Origin: Clostridium sp. CAG:221
Lineage (GTDB): Bacteria; Bacillota; Clostridia; Clostridiales; Clostridiaceae
Direction: 5' to 3'
Length of the DNA: 64,000 nucleotides
Assembly: GCA_000435835.1 (NCBI GenBank)
Contig: FR883405.1
Span: 1 to 64,000, forward strand
Of this stretch, positions 54,698 to 63,964 are shown in pieces. Each line of letters opens with the position of its first letter. Positions within the stretch are counted from its first letter, which is position 1. Both the position numbers and the translations under genes were made by a program. The notes under the pieces are model-generated. The model saw only the letters and a list, made by a program, of their open reading frames with translations. It had not been told where the DNA came from and did not search any database.

Positions 54698-57600
54698 ATG
54701 GATTTAAATGAAATGCTTGATCTTATATTGCTATCAGGATCCAAGATAAGCAGAATTGAAGGGAAAAGACTTTATCAAAATAAGCTGGTAAGTGATATTA
54801 AAGGTAAGAAGATAGAAAGTATATACCACATATATGGAAAAGTAAAAGATGAAAAGATTGATAAATATTATAATGTTCACATAAAAGTAGACCTAAGGAA
54901 TAAAAAAATGGCAGGTGGAAATTGTAGTTGTGAGGATTACATAGAGAATAAGAATTTACATAGAGATTTTAAATGTAAGCATATGATGGCTGTAGCATAT
55001 AAGTTTTATATGTTAGCTAAAAAGGATAAGAAGAAAAAAGGCACAAAAGAGCCTATAAAGATTGAAAAAATCCAGGTTAGAATAGAGCCAAGGCTTAAAG
55101 CCATTAAGGAAAATGGTATTGAAAAATATATTGCTGAGTTTTGGATTGGTGATAATTCATTAGCACTTATGAAATCTATTAATGAATTTATTTATTGCAT
55201 GGAAAATAAGAGATTTTTAAGCCTTAATGATAATTTTGTATATAATCCTCATAAACATATACTTAATGAAGAGGCAGAAAGAATTATTAGTTATATTAAT
55301 AAAAAGATAAGTAGCAAAGATTCCAAAGAAAAAAGAATAATAGGAAGATACTTTGAAATTAAAGCAGAGGATTTGAAAGAATTCTTAATGCTTTTAGAGA
55401 ATAATAAAAGTATATTCTTTAATTATGACTATGTTAATTACAAGGCAGAAGTTATTAAAGAAATGTTACCAATACATTTTAATATAAAGCTTAAAGAGGA
55501 AAAGATATCAGTAACAACCACCAATAAGATGCCTATTCCTTTAAATAATTCTTTAGAAGTATTTTTATATGATAGGAAAATATATTTGCCTAATGAAGAA
55601 CAAATTAAATTCTTAAAAGTAATATATAAGCCACTAATGGATAAGGGACAGGTTATTCTTGCAAATAATGAGGAAAATCTAGTGAAAATATTAAGAATTC
55701 TTTCTAACATAACTGAGGATATATCATTAGGAGAAGGAGTTAAAAGATTAGTTACAAGTTTAATAAAACCAGAATTTTATTTCACCAAGGTCAATGATGA
55801 TATTTACTGCAAAGTAGATATAAATTATTCCATAGGAAAAATAACTTTGCTAAAGGATATAAATAAGTTAAGTTTTATTCGTGACAATATATATGAAGAA
55901 AAAATAGTTATGGAAATGGAAAAACTTAAATTTATTAGAGATGATAGTAAATTTAAATTTATTGGTGAAGATGAAGATATATATAATTTGCTTTCAGTTA
56001 GATTTAAAGAACTTTTAAAAGAAGGTAAGGTATATCTAACAAAGGACTTTAAAGATATAAGGCTTATTAAAGGAAAAGATTTAGACTATTCATTTATAGA
56101 AGAGGATGAAGGGTATTATTTTAAGGTAAAGGGTTTTACTATTAAAGAGCTAAATTCAGCTTTACATGATATGAAAAATAAAAAAGGATTTTATAAGACA
56201 AAAAATAATAACTATCTTGATTTAAAGGATAAAACAGTAATTAGAATATTAAATATTCTAGATAGCTTGGATATATCTGATGATAATATAACGATAGATA
56301 AAAATAAGATGCTTTATATAAATGAAAGTTTAAAAAATCAAGGAACAGCTTTTGATAAAGGTGAAGAAACCATAAAGGAACTTGATAAAGGCTTAAGTAA
56401 TAGGCAACAGAGGGAAGTACCTGATGATTTAAATGCCAAACTTAGAAACTATCAAGTAGAAGGATTTAATTGGCTTAATGAAATTGCCAACTTGAAGGTT
56501 GGAGGAATTTTAGCTGATGAAATGGGACTAGGAAAGACAATTCAAATAATAGCTTTTCTATTAAGTCAAAAAGGTAAAAAATCAATTGTTATTAAACCTA
56601 CATCTCTTATATATAATTGGCGAGATGAGTTTAATAAATTTGCACCAAGTCTTAATGTGGGAATAATTCATGCAGATAAAAAAAGCAGGTCTGTAATGAT
56701 GGAAAAAGAGTTTGATGTAATTGTAACTACCTATGGTCTTATAAAAAATGACTATGAATATTATAAAGAAAAGGAATTTGATTTCTGTATTATAGATGAG
56801 GCTCAAAATATTAAAAATTCAAAGGCACAAAATACCAAGTATGTTAAAGCAATAAAAGCTAGTTGCCGTATAGCATTAAGTGGAACCCCTATGGAAAATA
56901 ACTTAATGGAATTATGGTCAATTTTTGATTATATTATGCCAGGATATTTGTTAAGTGAGGCAAAATTTAAAGAAAAATATCTTAAAGAAGATATGTATGA
57001 TGAGCTTAAAGAGCTTATTAAGCCATTTATATTAAGAAGGCTTAAAAAGGATGTAATTGATGAATTGCCAAATAAGATTGAAAAGAAATTCATGGTGGAG
57101 ATGGAGGAAAATCAAAAGGCCGTTTATCAGTCTTATATAAAAGAAGTGAGGCAAAAGCTATATAGCGGAGAAGACAATAAGATTACAGTATTTTCTTATC
57201 TAACTAAGCTAAGGCAATTATGCTTAGATCCATCACTTATTTTAGATGATTATGTAGGGAGAAGTGCTAAAATAGAAGCAGCTCTAAATATTGTAAATAT
57301 GGCAATTGCAGAAAATAGAAAGGTACTTATTTTTTCACAATTTACATCTGTGCTACAAAAATTAGGAGATGAATTATCAGAAAAAAATATAGGATATTTA
57401 TATTTAGATGGTAGTACAAAAGCCAATAAAAGAGTGGAGATGGTGAAGGAATTTAATGAAAGTGAAGAATTAAAGATATTCTTAATTTCTTTAAAAGCAG
57501 GAGGTACTGGCCTTAACCTTACATCTTCAGATTTAGTGCTACATTTTGATCCATGGTGGAATCCAGCCATTGAAGATCAAGCTACCGATAGAGCTCATAG

Positions 57601-57784
57601 AATTGGCCAGCAAAATATTGTTGAAGTAATCAAGCTTATAGCTAAAGATTCTGTGGAAGAAAATATCATAAGATTGCAAGAGGATAAGAGAGAACTAATT
57701 AATAAAGTCATAAGTGGTGAGGAAATAGGAAGTAATGTCATAGGAAAGCTTTCCAGAGATGAAATAATAGATTTATTTAGTTAA
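54698..57784 (+). CDS. SWIM-SNF2-family DNA-dependent ATPase
   Basis: 1028 residues from ATG 54698; GGGGTG seven bases upstream favours it over GTG 54689. A SWIM zinc finger lies at residues about 66-97 (NCSCEDYI ... CKHMMAVAY, the CxCx(n)CxH pattern). A long SNF2-associated region (about 100-560) follows. The SNF2 helicase core has Walker A LADEMGLGKTIQI near residue 605, IIDEAQNIKN (DEAQ box) near 698, SGTPMENNLMELWSIFDYIM, SQFTSVLQKLGDEL, LISLKAGGTGLNLT and DRAHRIGQ near 963. Such proteins remodel DNA-protein complexes during transcription or repair. No restriction or defence genes are adjacent. Confidence 0.92.
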   Translation: MDLNEMLDLILLSGSKISRIEGKRLYQNKLVSDIKGKKIESIYHIYGKVKDEKIDKYYNVHIKVDLRNKKMAGGNCSCEDYIENKNLHRDFKCKHMMAVAYKFYMLAKKDKKKKGTKEPIKIEKIQVRIEPRLKAIKENGIEKYIAEFWIGDNSLALMKSINEFIYCMENKRFLSLNDNFVYNPHKHILNEEAERIISYINKKISSKDSKEKRIIGRYFEIKAEDLKEFLMLLENNKSIFFNYDYVNYKAEVIKEMLPIHFNIKLKEEKISVTTTNKMPIPLNNSLEVFLYDRKIYLPNEEQIKFLKVIYKPLMDKGQVILANNEENLVKILRILSNITEDISLGEGVKRLVTSLIKPEFYFTKVNDDIYCKVDINYSIGKITLLKDINKLSFIRDNIYEEKIVMEMEKLKFIRDDSKFKFIGEDEDIYNLLSVRFKELLKEGKVYLTKDFKDIRLIKGKDLDYSFIEEDEGYYFKVKGFTIKELNSALHDMKNKKGFYKTKNNNYLDLKDKTVIRILNILDSLDISDDNITIDKNKMLYINESLKNQGTAFDKGEETIKELDKGLSNRQQREVPDDLNAKLRNYQVEGFNWLNEIANLKVGGILADEMGLGKTIQIIAFLLSQKGKKSIVIKPTSLIYNWRDEFNKFAPSLNVGIIHADKKSRSVMMEKEFDVIVTTYGLIKNDYEYYKEKEFDFCIIDEAQNIKNSKAQNTKYVKAIKASCRIALSGTPMENNLMELWSIFDYIMPGYLLSEAKFKEKYLKEDMYDELKELIKPFILRRLKKDVIDELPNKIEKKFMVEMEENQKAVYQSYIKEVRQKLYSGEDNKITVFSYLTKLRQLCLDPSLILDDYVGRSAKIEAALNIVNMAIAENRKVLIFSQFTSVLQKLGDELSEKNIGYLYLDGSTKANKRVEMVKEFNESEELKIFLISLKAGGTGLNLTSSDLVLHFDPWWNPAIEDQATDRAHRIGQQNIVEVIKLIAKDSVEENIIRLQEDKRELINKVISGEEIGSNVIGKLSRDEIIDLFS

Positions 57785-57880
57785 TTCTAAATAATATATA
57801 GATGTAATTTATATTTATTGACCAAAGAAAGAAAATAGTTTTAAATAGATTATGTAAAGAAGAGTTGGGAGGAAATGGTT

Positions 57881-58915
57881 ATGAAATATAATGTGAATAG
57901 AGAGTTTCTATTAAATACGTCAAAGGAAATATTAAGTTTTAATAGTCCAACAGGATTTTGTTTTGAAATAATAGATAAAATTGAAGAAATGTTAAAGCCT
58001 TATGGATATAATTTTCAAAGAACTAATAAAGGTTGTGCAGTTATAACAATACCAGGAGAAAGTAATGAGAGAGTTGTAGGGCTTTCTGCTCATGTGGATA
58101 CTTTAGGAGCTATGGTTCGTTCAATAACAGGTAGAGGAACATTAAGATTCACTCTTTTAGGTGGACCTATAGTACCTACTTTAGATGGAGAATATTGTAC
58201 TATAAGAACAAGAGAAGGTAAGCTTTATACTGGTACTTTCTTAAGTACAAGTCCTGCTGCCCATGTTTTTAAAGATGCCAGCACTAAAAAAAGAGATGAT
58301 GAAAACATGGAAGTTAGAATTGATCAAGTGGTAAAGTCAAAAGAAGATGTAGAAAAGCTAGGTATAGCACCAGGCGATTTTATTTTTATAGATCCAAAGA
58401 CTACCATAACAGAATCAGGCTTTATTAAATCAAGGTTCATTGATGATAAGGGAAGCGTATCAGCACTTATAGCTATGATTGAAATGTTTAAAAGAGAAAA
58501 TATAACTCCAAAGTATACTACCAAGATACTTATTTCTACTTATGAAGAAGTAGGACATGGAGCAGCATATATACCAGAAGATATAACAGAAATGATTTCA
58601 GTGGACATGGGATGTATAGGAGAAGATTTAAGCTGTAGCGAATATGATGTTTCAATTTGTGCTAAAGATTCAAGTGGCCCATATGACTATAATATGGTAA
58701 CGGAGCTAGTAAACTTAGCTAAGAAAAATGAATTAAGCTATGCAGTGGATATATATCCAATGTATGGTTCTGATGTTAGTGCTGCTTTAAGAGGTGGAAA
58801 TGATATTAGAGGGGCATTGATAGGGCCAGGAGTACATGCTTCCCATGGTATGGAAAGGACCCATGTTTCAGCCCTTGAGAATACAATTAAGTTATTAACA
58901 GCATATTTAGTTTAA
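57881..58915 (+). CDS. M42-family aminopeptidase
   Basis: 344 residues from ATG 57881; GGGAGG eight bases upstream rules out the ATG at 57875. Metal ligands and catalytic residues in order: SAHVDTLGAMV near residue 69, RFIDDKGSVSALIA near 186, STYEEVGHGA near 220 (catalytic Glu pair), SVDMGCIG and GVHASHGMERTH near the end. M42 enzymes are large dodecameric cytoplasmic aminopeptidases (glutamyl or deblocking), once misnamed endoglucanases. Monocistronic or loosely grouped with the next gene. Confidence 0.92.
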   Translation: MKYNVNREFLLNTSKEILSFNSPTGFCFEIIDKIEEMLKPYGYNFQRTNKGCAVITIPGESNERVVGLSAHVDTLGAMVRSITGRGTLRFTLLGGPIVPTLDGEYCTIRTREGKLYTGTFLSTSPAAHVFKDASTKKRDDENMEVRIDQVVKSKEDVEKLGIAPGDFIFIDPKTTITESGFIKSRFIDDKGSVSALIAMIEMFKRENITPKYTTKILISTYEEVGHGAAYIPEDITEMISVDMGCIGEDLSCSEYDVSICAKDSSGPYDYNMVTELVNLAKKNELSYAVDIYPMYGSDVSAALRGGNDIRGALIGPGVHASHGMERTHVSALENTIKLLTAYLV

Positions 58916-59002
58916 CAACAGAAAATTTAAAGTCATAGTATTAACTATGCCTTTTAGTTTAAGTAATAGATAAGTGGTTAAAAGAGGAAATGAGGGGTAT
59001 TT

Positions 59003-59779
59003 ATGAATGAAACAATTTGTACCATAATGAAAAGAGGCTCTTTAAGGAGATATAAGGAAGAAAATATATCAGATGAGCATTTAGATATTATCTTAAATGC
59101 TGCCATGAGGGCACCGACAGCTGGTAATATGATGACATATTCAATAATTACTGTAAGAAGAGAGGAAACAAAGAAAAAATTAGCTATAAGCTGTGATAAT
59201 CAGCCTTTTATAGCAAAGGCACCTTTAATATTGATTTTCTTAGCTGATTATAGCAAATGGTATAAATATTATGAAGTAAATGGTGTAAGAGAATTTCAAA
59301 AGGATAGAGGAGAAACCTTTGCTGGGCCTTCTGCTGGAAGCTTTGTTCTGGCAGTACAAGATGCAGTAATAGCAGCAGAAAATGCAGTAATAGCAGCAGA
59401 AAGTCTTGGGATTGGTTCTTGCTATATTGGAGACATAATGGAACAAAAGGAATATCATAAGACATTGTTTAATTTGCCAGAATATGTGTTTCCAGTGGCA
59501 ATGCTTACTTTAGGATATTATCCAGAAGATTACATGGTGCCATTAAAAGAGAGGTTTGCGGAAAAATATGTAGTCTTTGAAGAAAGATATAATGAGCTTT
59601 CCAAGGAAGATATTGATGATATGTTTAGAAAAAGGGAGCAATTATTTACTGCAAAGAATAAATATAATGCTAAAAACTATGCGCAAATGCATTATAATTT
59701 TAAGGTAAAAGCACCATTTTCTAAAGAAATGCAAAGGTCTGTAGAAGAAGCATTAAAGGAATGGGATAAAAAGGAATAA
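59003..59779 (+). CDS. Nitroreductase-family protein (NfsA/FRP-like)
   Basis: 258 residues, GAGGGG before ATG 59003. FMN-binding opening (RGSLRRYKEENISDEHLDII, APTAGNMMTYSIITV), then AAESLGIGSCYIGDIME, and LTLGYYPED with a basic tail (KERFAEKY). Longer than the nitroreductase at 3661 and of a different subfamily. An NAD(P)H-dependent flavin enzyme; the natural substrate is unknown. Followed by a hairpin before the ABC operon. Confidence 0.88.
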   Translation: MNETICTIMKRGSLRRYKEENISDEHLDIILNAAMRAPTAGNMMTYSIITVRREETKKKLAISCDNQPFIAKAPLILIFLADYSKWYKYYEVNGVREFQKDRGETFAGPSAGSFVLAVQDAVIAAENAVIAAESLGIGSCYIGDIMEQKEYHKTLFNLPEYVFPVAMLTLGYYPEDYMVPLKERFAEKYVVFEERYNELSKEDIDDMFRKREQLFTAKNKYNAKNYAQMHYNFKVKAPFSKEMQRSVEEALKEWDKKE

Positions 59780-59810
59780 GGAAAAAATTTTAATACCATA
59801 AGATAAAATT

Positions 59811-59845
59811 AAGCAGCGGAAGTAATCTCAAACCGCTGCTTTTAT
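59811..59845 (+). terminator. Rho-independent terminator
   Basis: AAGCAGCGG / CCGCTGCTT stem, 13-base loop, TTTTAT tail. Confidence 0.75.
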
Positions 59846-59974
59846 AGTGTTTTAGGGAATTAATCATAGGAAAAATTGACAATGAGGGCAAATATGATAA
59901 TGATGGATGTAAAAAGTATATGGAAATTCAATACATGTATTGAAAAATGTGTATAGAATTTTATTAGGAAAAAG

Positions 59975-60003
59975 TTGACAAAGTGTTATTCATAATGTAA
60001 TAT
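59975..60003 (+). promoter_or_regulatory. Sigma-A promoter of the ABC exporter operon
   Basis: TTGACA, a 17-base spacer, then TAATAT. The -10 box covers an in-frame ATG at 60002, which therefore cannot be the translation start of the ATPase gene. Confidence 0.8.
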
Positions 60004-60040
60004 GAGTTATACAATACTACATAAAAGGGAGGAGAAAACT

Positions 60041-60970
60041 TTGAGTGCGTTAAAATTAGAGGTAAAAGGTTTAAAGAAGGTTTTTGGCGAAACTGAAGTT
60101 CTACATGGAATATCTTTTACAGTAGAAAGTGGAAAAGCCTTAGGGTTATTAGGAAGAAATGGTGCAGGTAAAACAACAACAATTCGTATATTGATGGATG
60201 TTTTCAGAGCAAATAGTGGGGAAATATTAATAAATGGGAAAAAATTCAAACCATTGGATTATAAGATAGGATATCTGCCAGAAGAAAGAGGTTTATATCC
60301 TAAAAGAAAGGTTGCAGAACAAATAATTTATCTTGCTACTTTAAGAGGATTATCTAAAAAGGAAGCAAAAGAAAATACTTATAAGTGGCTTAAAAAATTA
60401 GGTGTAGAAGAGTATGCAGATAGAAAATTAGATACATTATCAAAAGGTAATCAACAAAAAGTGCAATTGGCTCAGACACTGGTAGCTAATCCAGAAATAG
60501 TAATACTTGATGAACCTTTCAGTGGACTAGATCCTGTTAATTCACAAATATTGAAAGATTGTATCAATGAACTTATTGCAGATAATAAGTTAGTAATTTT
60601 CTCAAGCCATCAAATGAGCTATGTAGAAGAGTTTTGTGAAGACATTGCCATAGTTAATAAGGGAGAAATTATTCTAAGTGGTAACCTAAAGGACATAAAA
60701 AAGAAATTTGGTGAAAATAGGCTTGTATTAAGTGCTTGCAACTATTCATTAGAGAAATTAAAGGAAGTTTGTGAAAATAACTTTTCAGAGCTTGTTGACG
60801 TAAATGAAGTTAAAAAGGAATTCATTGTATTGGAATTGAAGAAAGATATAAGTAAGAAACAGCTACTTTTAGCACTTATAAATAGTGGAGTAGATATAGA
60901 AAAGTTTGGTGAATATGAGCCTACCCTTACTGATATATTTGTTTTGAAAGCAGGTGATAATAATGAATAA
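60041..60970 (+). CDS. ABC transporter ATP-binding protein (NatA-like)
   Basis: 309 residues from TTG 60041, placed by GGGAGGAG upstream and by the promoter that overlaps the only upstream ATG. Walker A GLLGRNGAGKTTT near residue 36, Q-loop GYLPEERGLYPKRK, signature LSKGNQQKVQL near 133, Walker B IVILDEPFSGLDP near 153, H-loop FSSHQMSYVE. A C-terminal extension (about 220-305) is typical of NatA-type exporters of sodium or other cations. Overlaps the permease gene by 8 bases: translational coupling. Confidence 0.92.
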   Translation: MSALKLEVKGLKKVFGETEVLHGISFTVESGKALGLLGRNGAGKTTTIRILMDVFRANSGEILINGKKFKPLDYKIGYLPEERGLYPKRKVAEQIIYLATLRGLSKKEAKENTYKWLKKLGVEEYADRKLDTLSKGNQQKVQLAQTLVANPEIVILDEPFSGLDPVNSQILKDCINELIADNKLVIFSSHQMSYVEEFCEDIAIVNKGEIILSGNLKDIKKKFGENRLVLSACNYSLEKLKEVCENNFSELVDVNEVKKEFIVLELKKDISKKQLLLALINSGVDIEKFGEYEPTLTDIFVLKAGDNNE

Positions 60971-62222
60971 TTTTTTTAAGGTAGTAGGATTTGAATTAAA
61001 CAATTATTTTAAAAGTAAGGCATATATACTGACAACAGTTTTAATTACAGCTTTTTTGATAGTAGGAATATGTCTACCATCAATGGTAGATTTATCAGGT
61101 ATTATTCCACAGCTAGCTACAGAAGAAAAAGCTGAAGAAGATGAAAAAGCAAAGTCAGAGGAAGATAAAAGTAAATATGCCATTTATGATGAAAATAATA
61201 TAATAGATATGGAGTATTTAAAGAGTTTTTATCCAAATTCAGAATGGCAAACAGCAAGTAGTAATGATGAATTGGAAAAATTAGTGAAAGATGGACAAGT
61301 TGAAGGTGGATTTGAAGTTGAAAGCCTTACAAAGTATACATACTTTGTAAAAAATAAAGGATTACATGATTCAGAACAAGCTGTTTTTGATCAAGCTTTA
61401 GGGTATATGTATAAGCAACAAGCTATAAGTGAAAAAGGTCTTGATTTTAATGAAATAGATGCAATATATAATATGCCAATAGAATCAAATGTTAATGTTC
61501 TTGGAAAAGATAGTTCAGAAAACTATTTTTACGCTTATATATTAGTGTTTATTTTATACTTTATGATAATCATGTATGGACAGCTTATAGCAACATCAGT
61601 TGCTTCAGAAAAAAGCAGTCGTGCTATGGAAGTACTAGTAACAAGTACATCAACAAATAGTTTAATTTTTGGCAAGGTAATTGCAGGTACTATAGCAAGT
61701 GTTATTCAAGTAGGGGTAATGCTTGGTGGTGGAGTTATTACTTATAAAATTACTGGAGCAGCTTGGAATGGAATGTTGGATAATTTCTTAGCTATACCAG
61801 CTAATATATTATTAACTTTTTCAGTATTTGGATTTGTAGGATATATATTCTATTCGTTTATCTATGCAGCATTAGGTGCTCTTGTATCAAAAACAGAGGA
61901 TATAGGTAAGAGTATTGGAAGTATCAACTTTATATTTATGATTGGATTCTTTATTGCTATCTTTGGTTTAATGAATCCAGATAATACAATTGTTAAGGTT
62001 GCATCTTATGTTCCATTTACTTCATGTATGACTATAGTTACTCGTGTAGCTTTAGGATCTATTTCAATAGTAGAAATGGTAATTTCAGCAATAATTTTAA
62101 TAGTATCAACTTTATTAATTGGAGTATTTGCATCTAAAATTTATAGAATGGGTACTTTAAGATATGGTAATCCAATTAAATTAACTCATGCAATAAAGTC
62201 TTTAAGAAAAAAAGAAGATTAA
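60963..62222 (+). CDS. ABC-2 type permease (NatB-like)
   Basis: 419 residues from ATG 60963 (AGGTG seven bases upstream). One N-terminal membrane helix (about 20-42) and a large extracellular loop with an acidic Lys/Glu stretch (residues about 58-75, EEKAEEDEKAKSEEDKSKY). A C-terminal block of five helices starts near residue 195 (FYAYILVFILYFMIIMYGQL, then SVASEKSSRAMEVLVTS, the conserved ABC-2 motif). Forms the channel for the ATPase encoded upstream; likely cation or toxic-compound export. Confidence 0.9.
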   Translation: MNNFFKVVGFELNNYFKSKAYILTTVLITAFLIVGICLPSMVDLSGIIPQLATEEKAEEDEKAKSEEDKSKYAIYDENNIIDMEYLKSFYPNSEWQTASSNDELEKLVKDGQVEGGFEVESLTKYTYFVKNKGLHDSEQAVFDQALGYMYKQQAISEKGLDFNEIDAIYNMPIESNVNVLGKDSSENYFYAYILVFILYFMIIMYGQLIATSVASEKSSRAMEVLVTSTSTNSLIFGKVIAGTIASVIQVGVMLGGGVITYKITGAAWNGMLDNFLAIPANILLTFSVFGFVGYIFYSFIYAALGALVSKTEDIGKSIGSINFIFMIGFFIAIFGLMNPDNTIVKVASYVPFTSCMTIVTRVALGSISIVEMVISAIILIVSTLLIGVFASKIYRMGTLRYGNPIKLTHAIKSLRKKED

Positions 62223-62226
62223 TTTA

Positions 62227-62266
62227 AAAGAGTATTACTACAGTTAGTTGTAATACTCTTTCTTTA
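62227..62266 (+). terminator. Rho-independent terminator
   Basis: AAGAGTATTAC / GTAATACTCTT with a short loop and a TCTTTAT tail. The following 245 bases to the next gene show only AT-rich DNA. Confidence 0.85.
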
Positions 62267-62512
62267 TATAACTCTATGTTTAAGATATATGTTGATATTT
62301 GATTAAAATCTTGAAAAAGAGTTAATGGTAAATAATGTTTAATATTTACTGTTATTTGTATATAATTAAATAAGAAAGTAATTCGTAGTCGTTATATAAG
62401 ACGAAGTGGTTTAATTTTAAAATTACTCGATAAATAGGAATTTATAGAGACATTATTTTAACAATAATTGGCTAAAAAATAAGTAGTATGCAATACATTA
62501 AGGAGAGAGTTT

Positions 62513-62965
62513 ATGAGTAAAGAATTAAAATTAAGGAAGATTGATGAAAGTAATTTTATTGAATGTTTTAATTTAAGTCTTGGTGAAGGACAAGATAGAT
62601 TTGTATCACATCCTATCCGTAGTTTAGCACAAGCATATGTATATTATAATCAATGTACACCATTTGGAATTTATAGCAATGATACTATTGTAGGCTATGT
62701 TATGGTTATTTATGATTACGACGAAGAAACATATAATATTTGGCATATGATGATTGATGAAAAATATCAAGGAAAAGGATATGGAAGTATAGCAATAAAG
62801 TTATGCATAGATTATATAAAATCAAAACCATTTGGGTCATCAAATGATGTTATATTAACATGCAATATAGATAATTCAATTGCAATTCATATTTATGAAA
62901 AGATAGGTTTCAAAGATACAGGTGAACGTGATGATAATGAGTTGGTAATGAAGTTAGTAGTTTAA
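62513..62965 (+). CDS. GNAT-family N-acetyltransferase
   Basis: 150 residues, AAGGAGAGAG before ATG 62513. Acetyl-CoA motif A is clear (IWHMMIDEKYQGKGYGSIAI, near residues 82-101), followed by the motif B region NIDNSIAIHIYEKIGFKDTG. The N-terminus (LRKIDESNFIECFNLSL, then GQDRFVSHPIRSLAQAYVYY) matches the spermidine/diamine-acetyltransferase-like Firmicutes branch. Substrate unproven. Confidence 0.85.
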   Translation: MSKELKLRKIDESNFIECFNLSLGEGQDRFVSHPIRSLAQAYVYYNQCTPFGIYSNDTIVGYVMVIYDYDEETYNIWHMMIDEKYQGKGYGSIAIKLCIDYIKSKPFGSSNDVILTCNIDNSIAIHIYEKIGFKDTGERDDNELVMKLVV

Positions 62966-63074
62966 TTTATATATCAGTATTTATTAAAATAAACTGATGT
63001 GTGAGAGGTTATAACTGCTCTAAAATTCCAATTTGTTGAGGAGTTATACGGAACAATTTTAATAAATAACGAAC

Positions 63075-63106
63075 TAAAAGGACCAACAATTTAGTCGGTC
63101 CTTTTT
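63075..63106 (+). terminator. Rho-independent terminator
   Basis: AAAAGGACC / GGTCCTTTT stem with T tail. The DNA between it and the GNAT gene has short inverted repeats but no convincing gene. Confidence 0.85.
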
Positions 63107-63197
63107 AAATATCTAATTTTCAACATTATTCTTAAACATAGCGTTATATAATTAAAAGAAATAAAGTATAGAAAGTTATAATGAGAGGAATTTTTAA

Positions 63198-63620
63198 ATG
63201 AGCATTATTAAAAAAATAAAAAATGTATTATATGTGGCTGTGCCAATTGGATTATTTGCTTTTGGACAATATTTAAATGGTCAAGCTAATCATTGTAAGA
63301 TTATTTCATCTGTGGAAGTAGAGGCAGTTGTGACAGATAGTTATGCCAAAAAAGAATATGAAGAATATCATAAGAAAGGTAAGACATTAAAGCGAGAACT
63401 AACTAGATATTATATAGATGTAAATTATGAGAATTATCAAAGTACCTTTAGTACTCTTAGCGAGGTAAAAAGCAGCAAAGAATCTAGAAATGCAGAAAAA
63501 GGTAGTAAAGTAAAGGCTTATTTAATGACGGTTGAATATAAGGGAAAGGAATATATATATTTAGATGACGATACTAGTGTTTCTAATAGCGATATTATGT
63601 ATATAAAAAGTTTAGAGTAG
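63198..63620 (+). CDS. Membrane-anchored protein of unknown function (140 residues)
   Basis: GAGAGG before ATG 63198. One N-terminal membrane helix (about 11-28, LYVAVPIGLFAFGQYLNG). The rest is an extracytoplasmic beta-rich domain (VEVEAVVTDSYAKKEYEEYH, RYYIDVNYENYQST, KVKAYLMTVEYKGKEYIYL), reminiscent of DUF3592-type domains. No enzymatic motif. It ends 159 bases before the tRNA gene. Confidence 0.6.
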   Translation: MSIIKKIKNVLYVAVPIGLFAFGQYLNGQANHCKIISSVEVEAVVTDSYAKKEYEEYHKKGKTLKRELTRYYIDVNYENYQSTFSTLSEVKSSKESRNAEKGSKVKAYLMTVEYKGKEYIYLDDDTSVSNSDIMYIKSLE

Positions 63621-63779
63621 TATTGAAATTAGTGAGAATAATAGTAAGACATATATAATTAAATTTAACCTAATAATGAATATAGGATAGATGAAAATCT
63701 TCAAAACATATTTACAAAATGTAAAAAATGTATTATTATGGAATAGTGATGAGCAGTAAGGTTTGCTTGTTAAAAATAG

Positions 63780-63853
63780 AGGGGCATCGTTCAACGGTAG
63801 GACAACGGATTCTGACTCCGTCAATGTTGGTTCGATTCCGACTGCCCCCGCCA
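63780..63853 (+). tRNA. tRNA-Gln (anticodon CUG)
   Basis: Full cloverleaf: acceptor arm GGGGCA pairs with TGCCCC, D stem GTTC / GGAC, anticodon arm ACGGA-TTCTGAC-TCCGT with anticodon CTG, 4-base variable loop, T arm GTTGG-TTCGATT-CCGAC and encoded CCA. It reads CAG codons. The first pair is A1-C72, a mismatch, where bacterial tRNA-Gln normally has U1-A72. A terminator follows. Confidence 0.9.
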
Positions 63854-63865
63854 AGAACTTATATT

Positions 63866-63911
63866 AAAAAAGATGGTAAAGCTTTTTATTAAAGTTTTTC
63901 CATCTTTTTTT
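63866..63911 (+). terminator. Rho-independent terminator after the tRNA
   Basis: AAAAGATGG / CCATCTTTT with an AT-rich loop and a long T tail. Confidence 0.8.
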
Positions 63912-63936
63912 ATTTATATAATTAAGTAAAGAGGAT

Positions 63937-63964
63937 ATTGTCAAATTATTATAAATCTGACAAT
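63937..63964. repeat. Short inverted repeat near the window end
   Basis: ATTGTCA and TGACAAT, 14 bases apart. A possible operator or promoter element of a gene outside the window. No gene is visible from 63912 to 64000. Confidence 0.3.

Noticed and set aside
54698..57784. SNF2 helicase as part of a defence island
   Set aside because: No nuclease, methylase or other defence gene is adjacent; lone SWIM-SNF2 genes are common in Firmicutes.
60002..60040. ATG at 60002 as start of the ABC ATPase
   Set aside because: It lies in the -10 box of a good sigma-A promoter and has no ribosome site; TTG 60041 does.
62966..63074. Open stretch resembling a protein tail (VEELYGTILINNELK) after the GNAT gene
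   Set aside because: No start codon or ribosome site, and the length is within chance for this base composition.
63612..63854. Minus-strand frame of 80 codons with GIEPTLTESE near its start
   Set aside because: It is the antisense of the tRNA-Gln gene, a well-known source of false proteins, and has no ribosome site.
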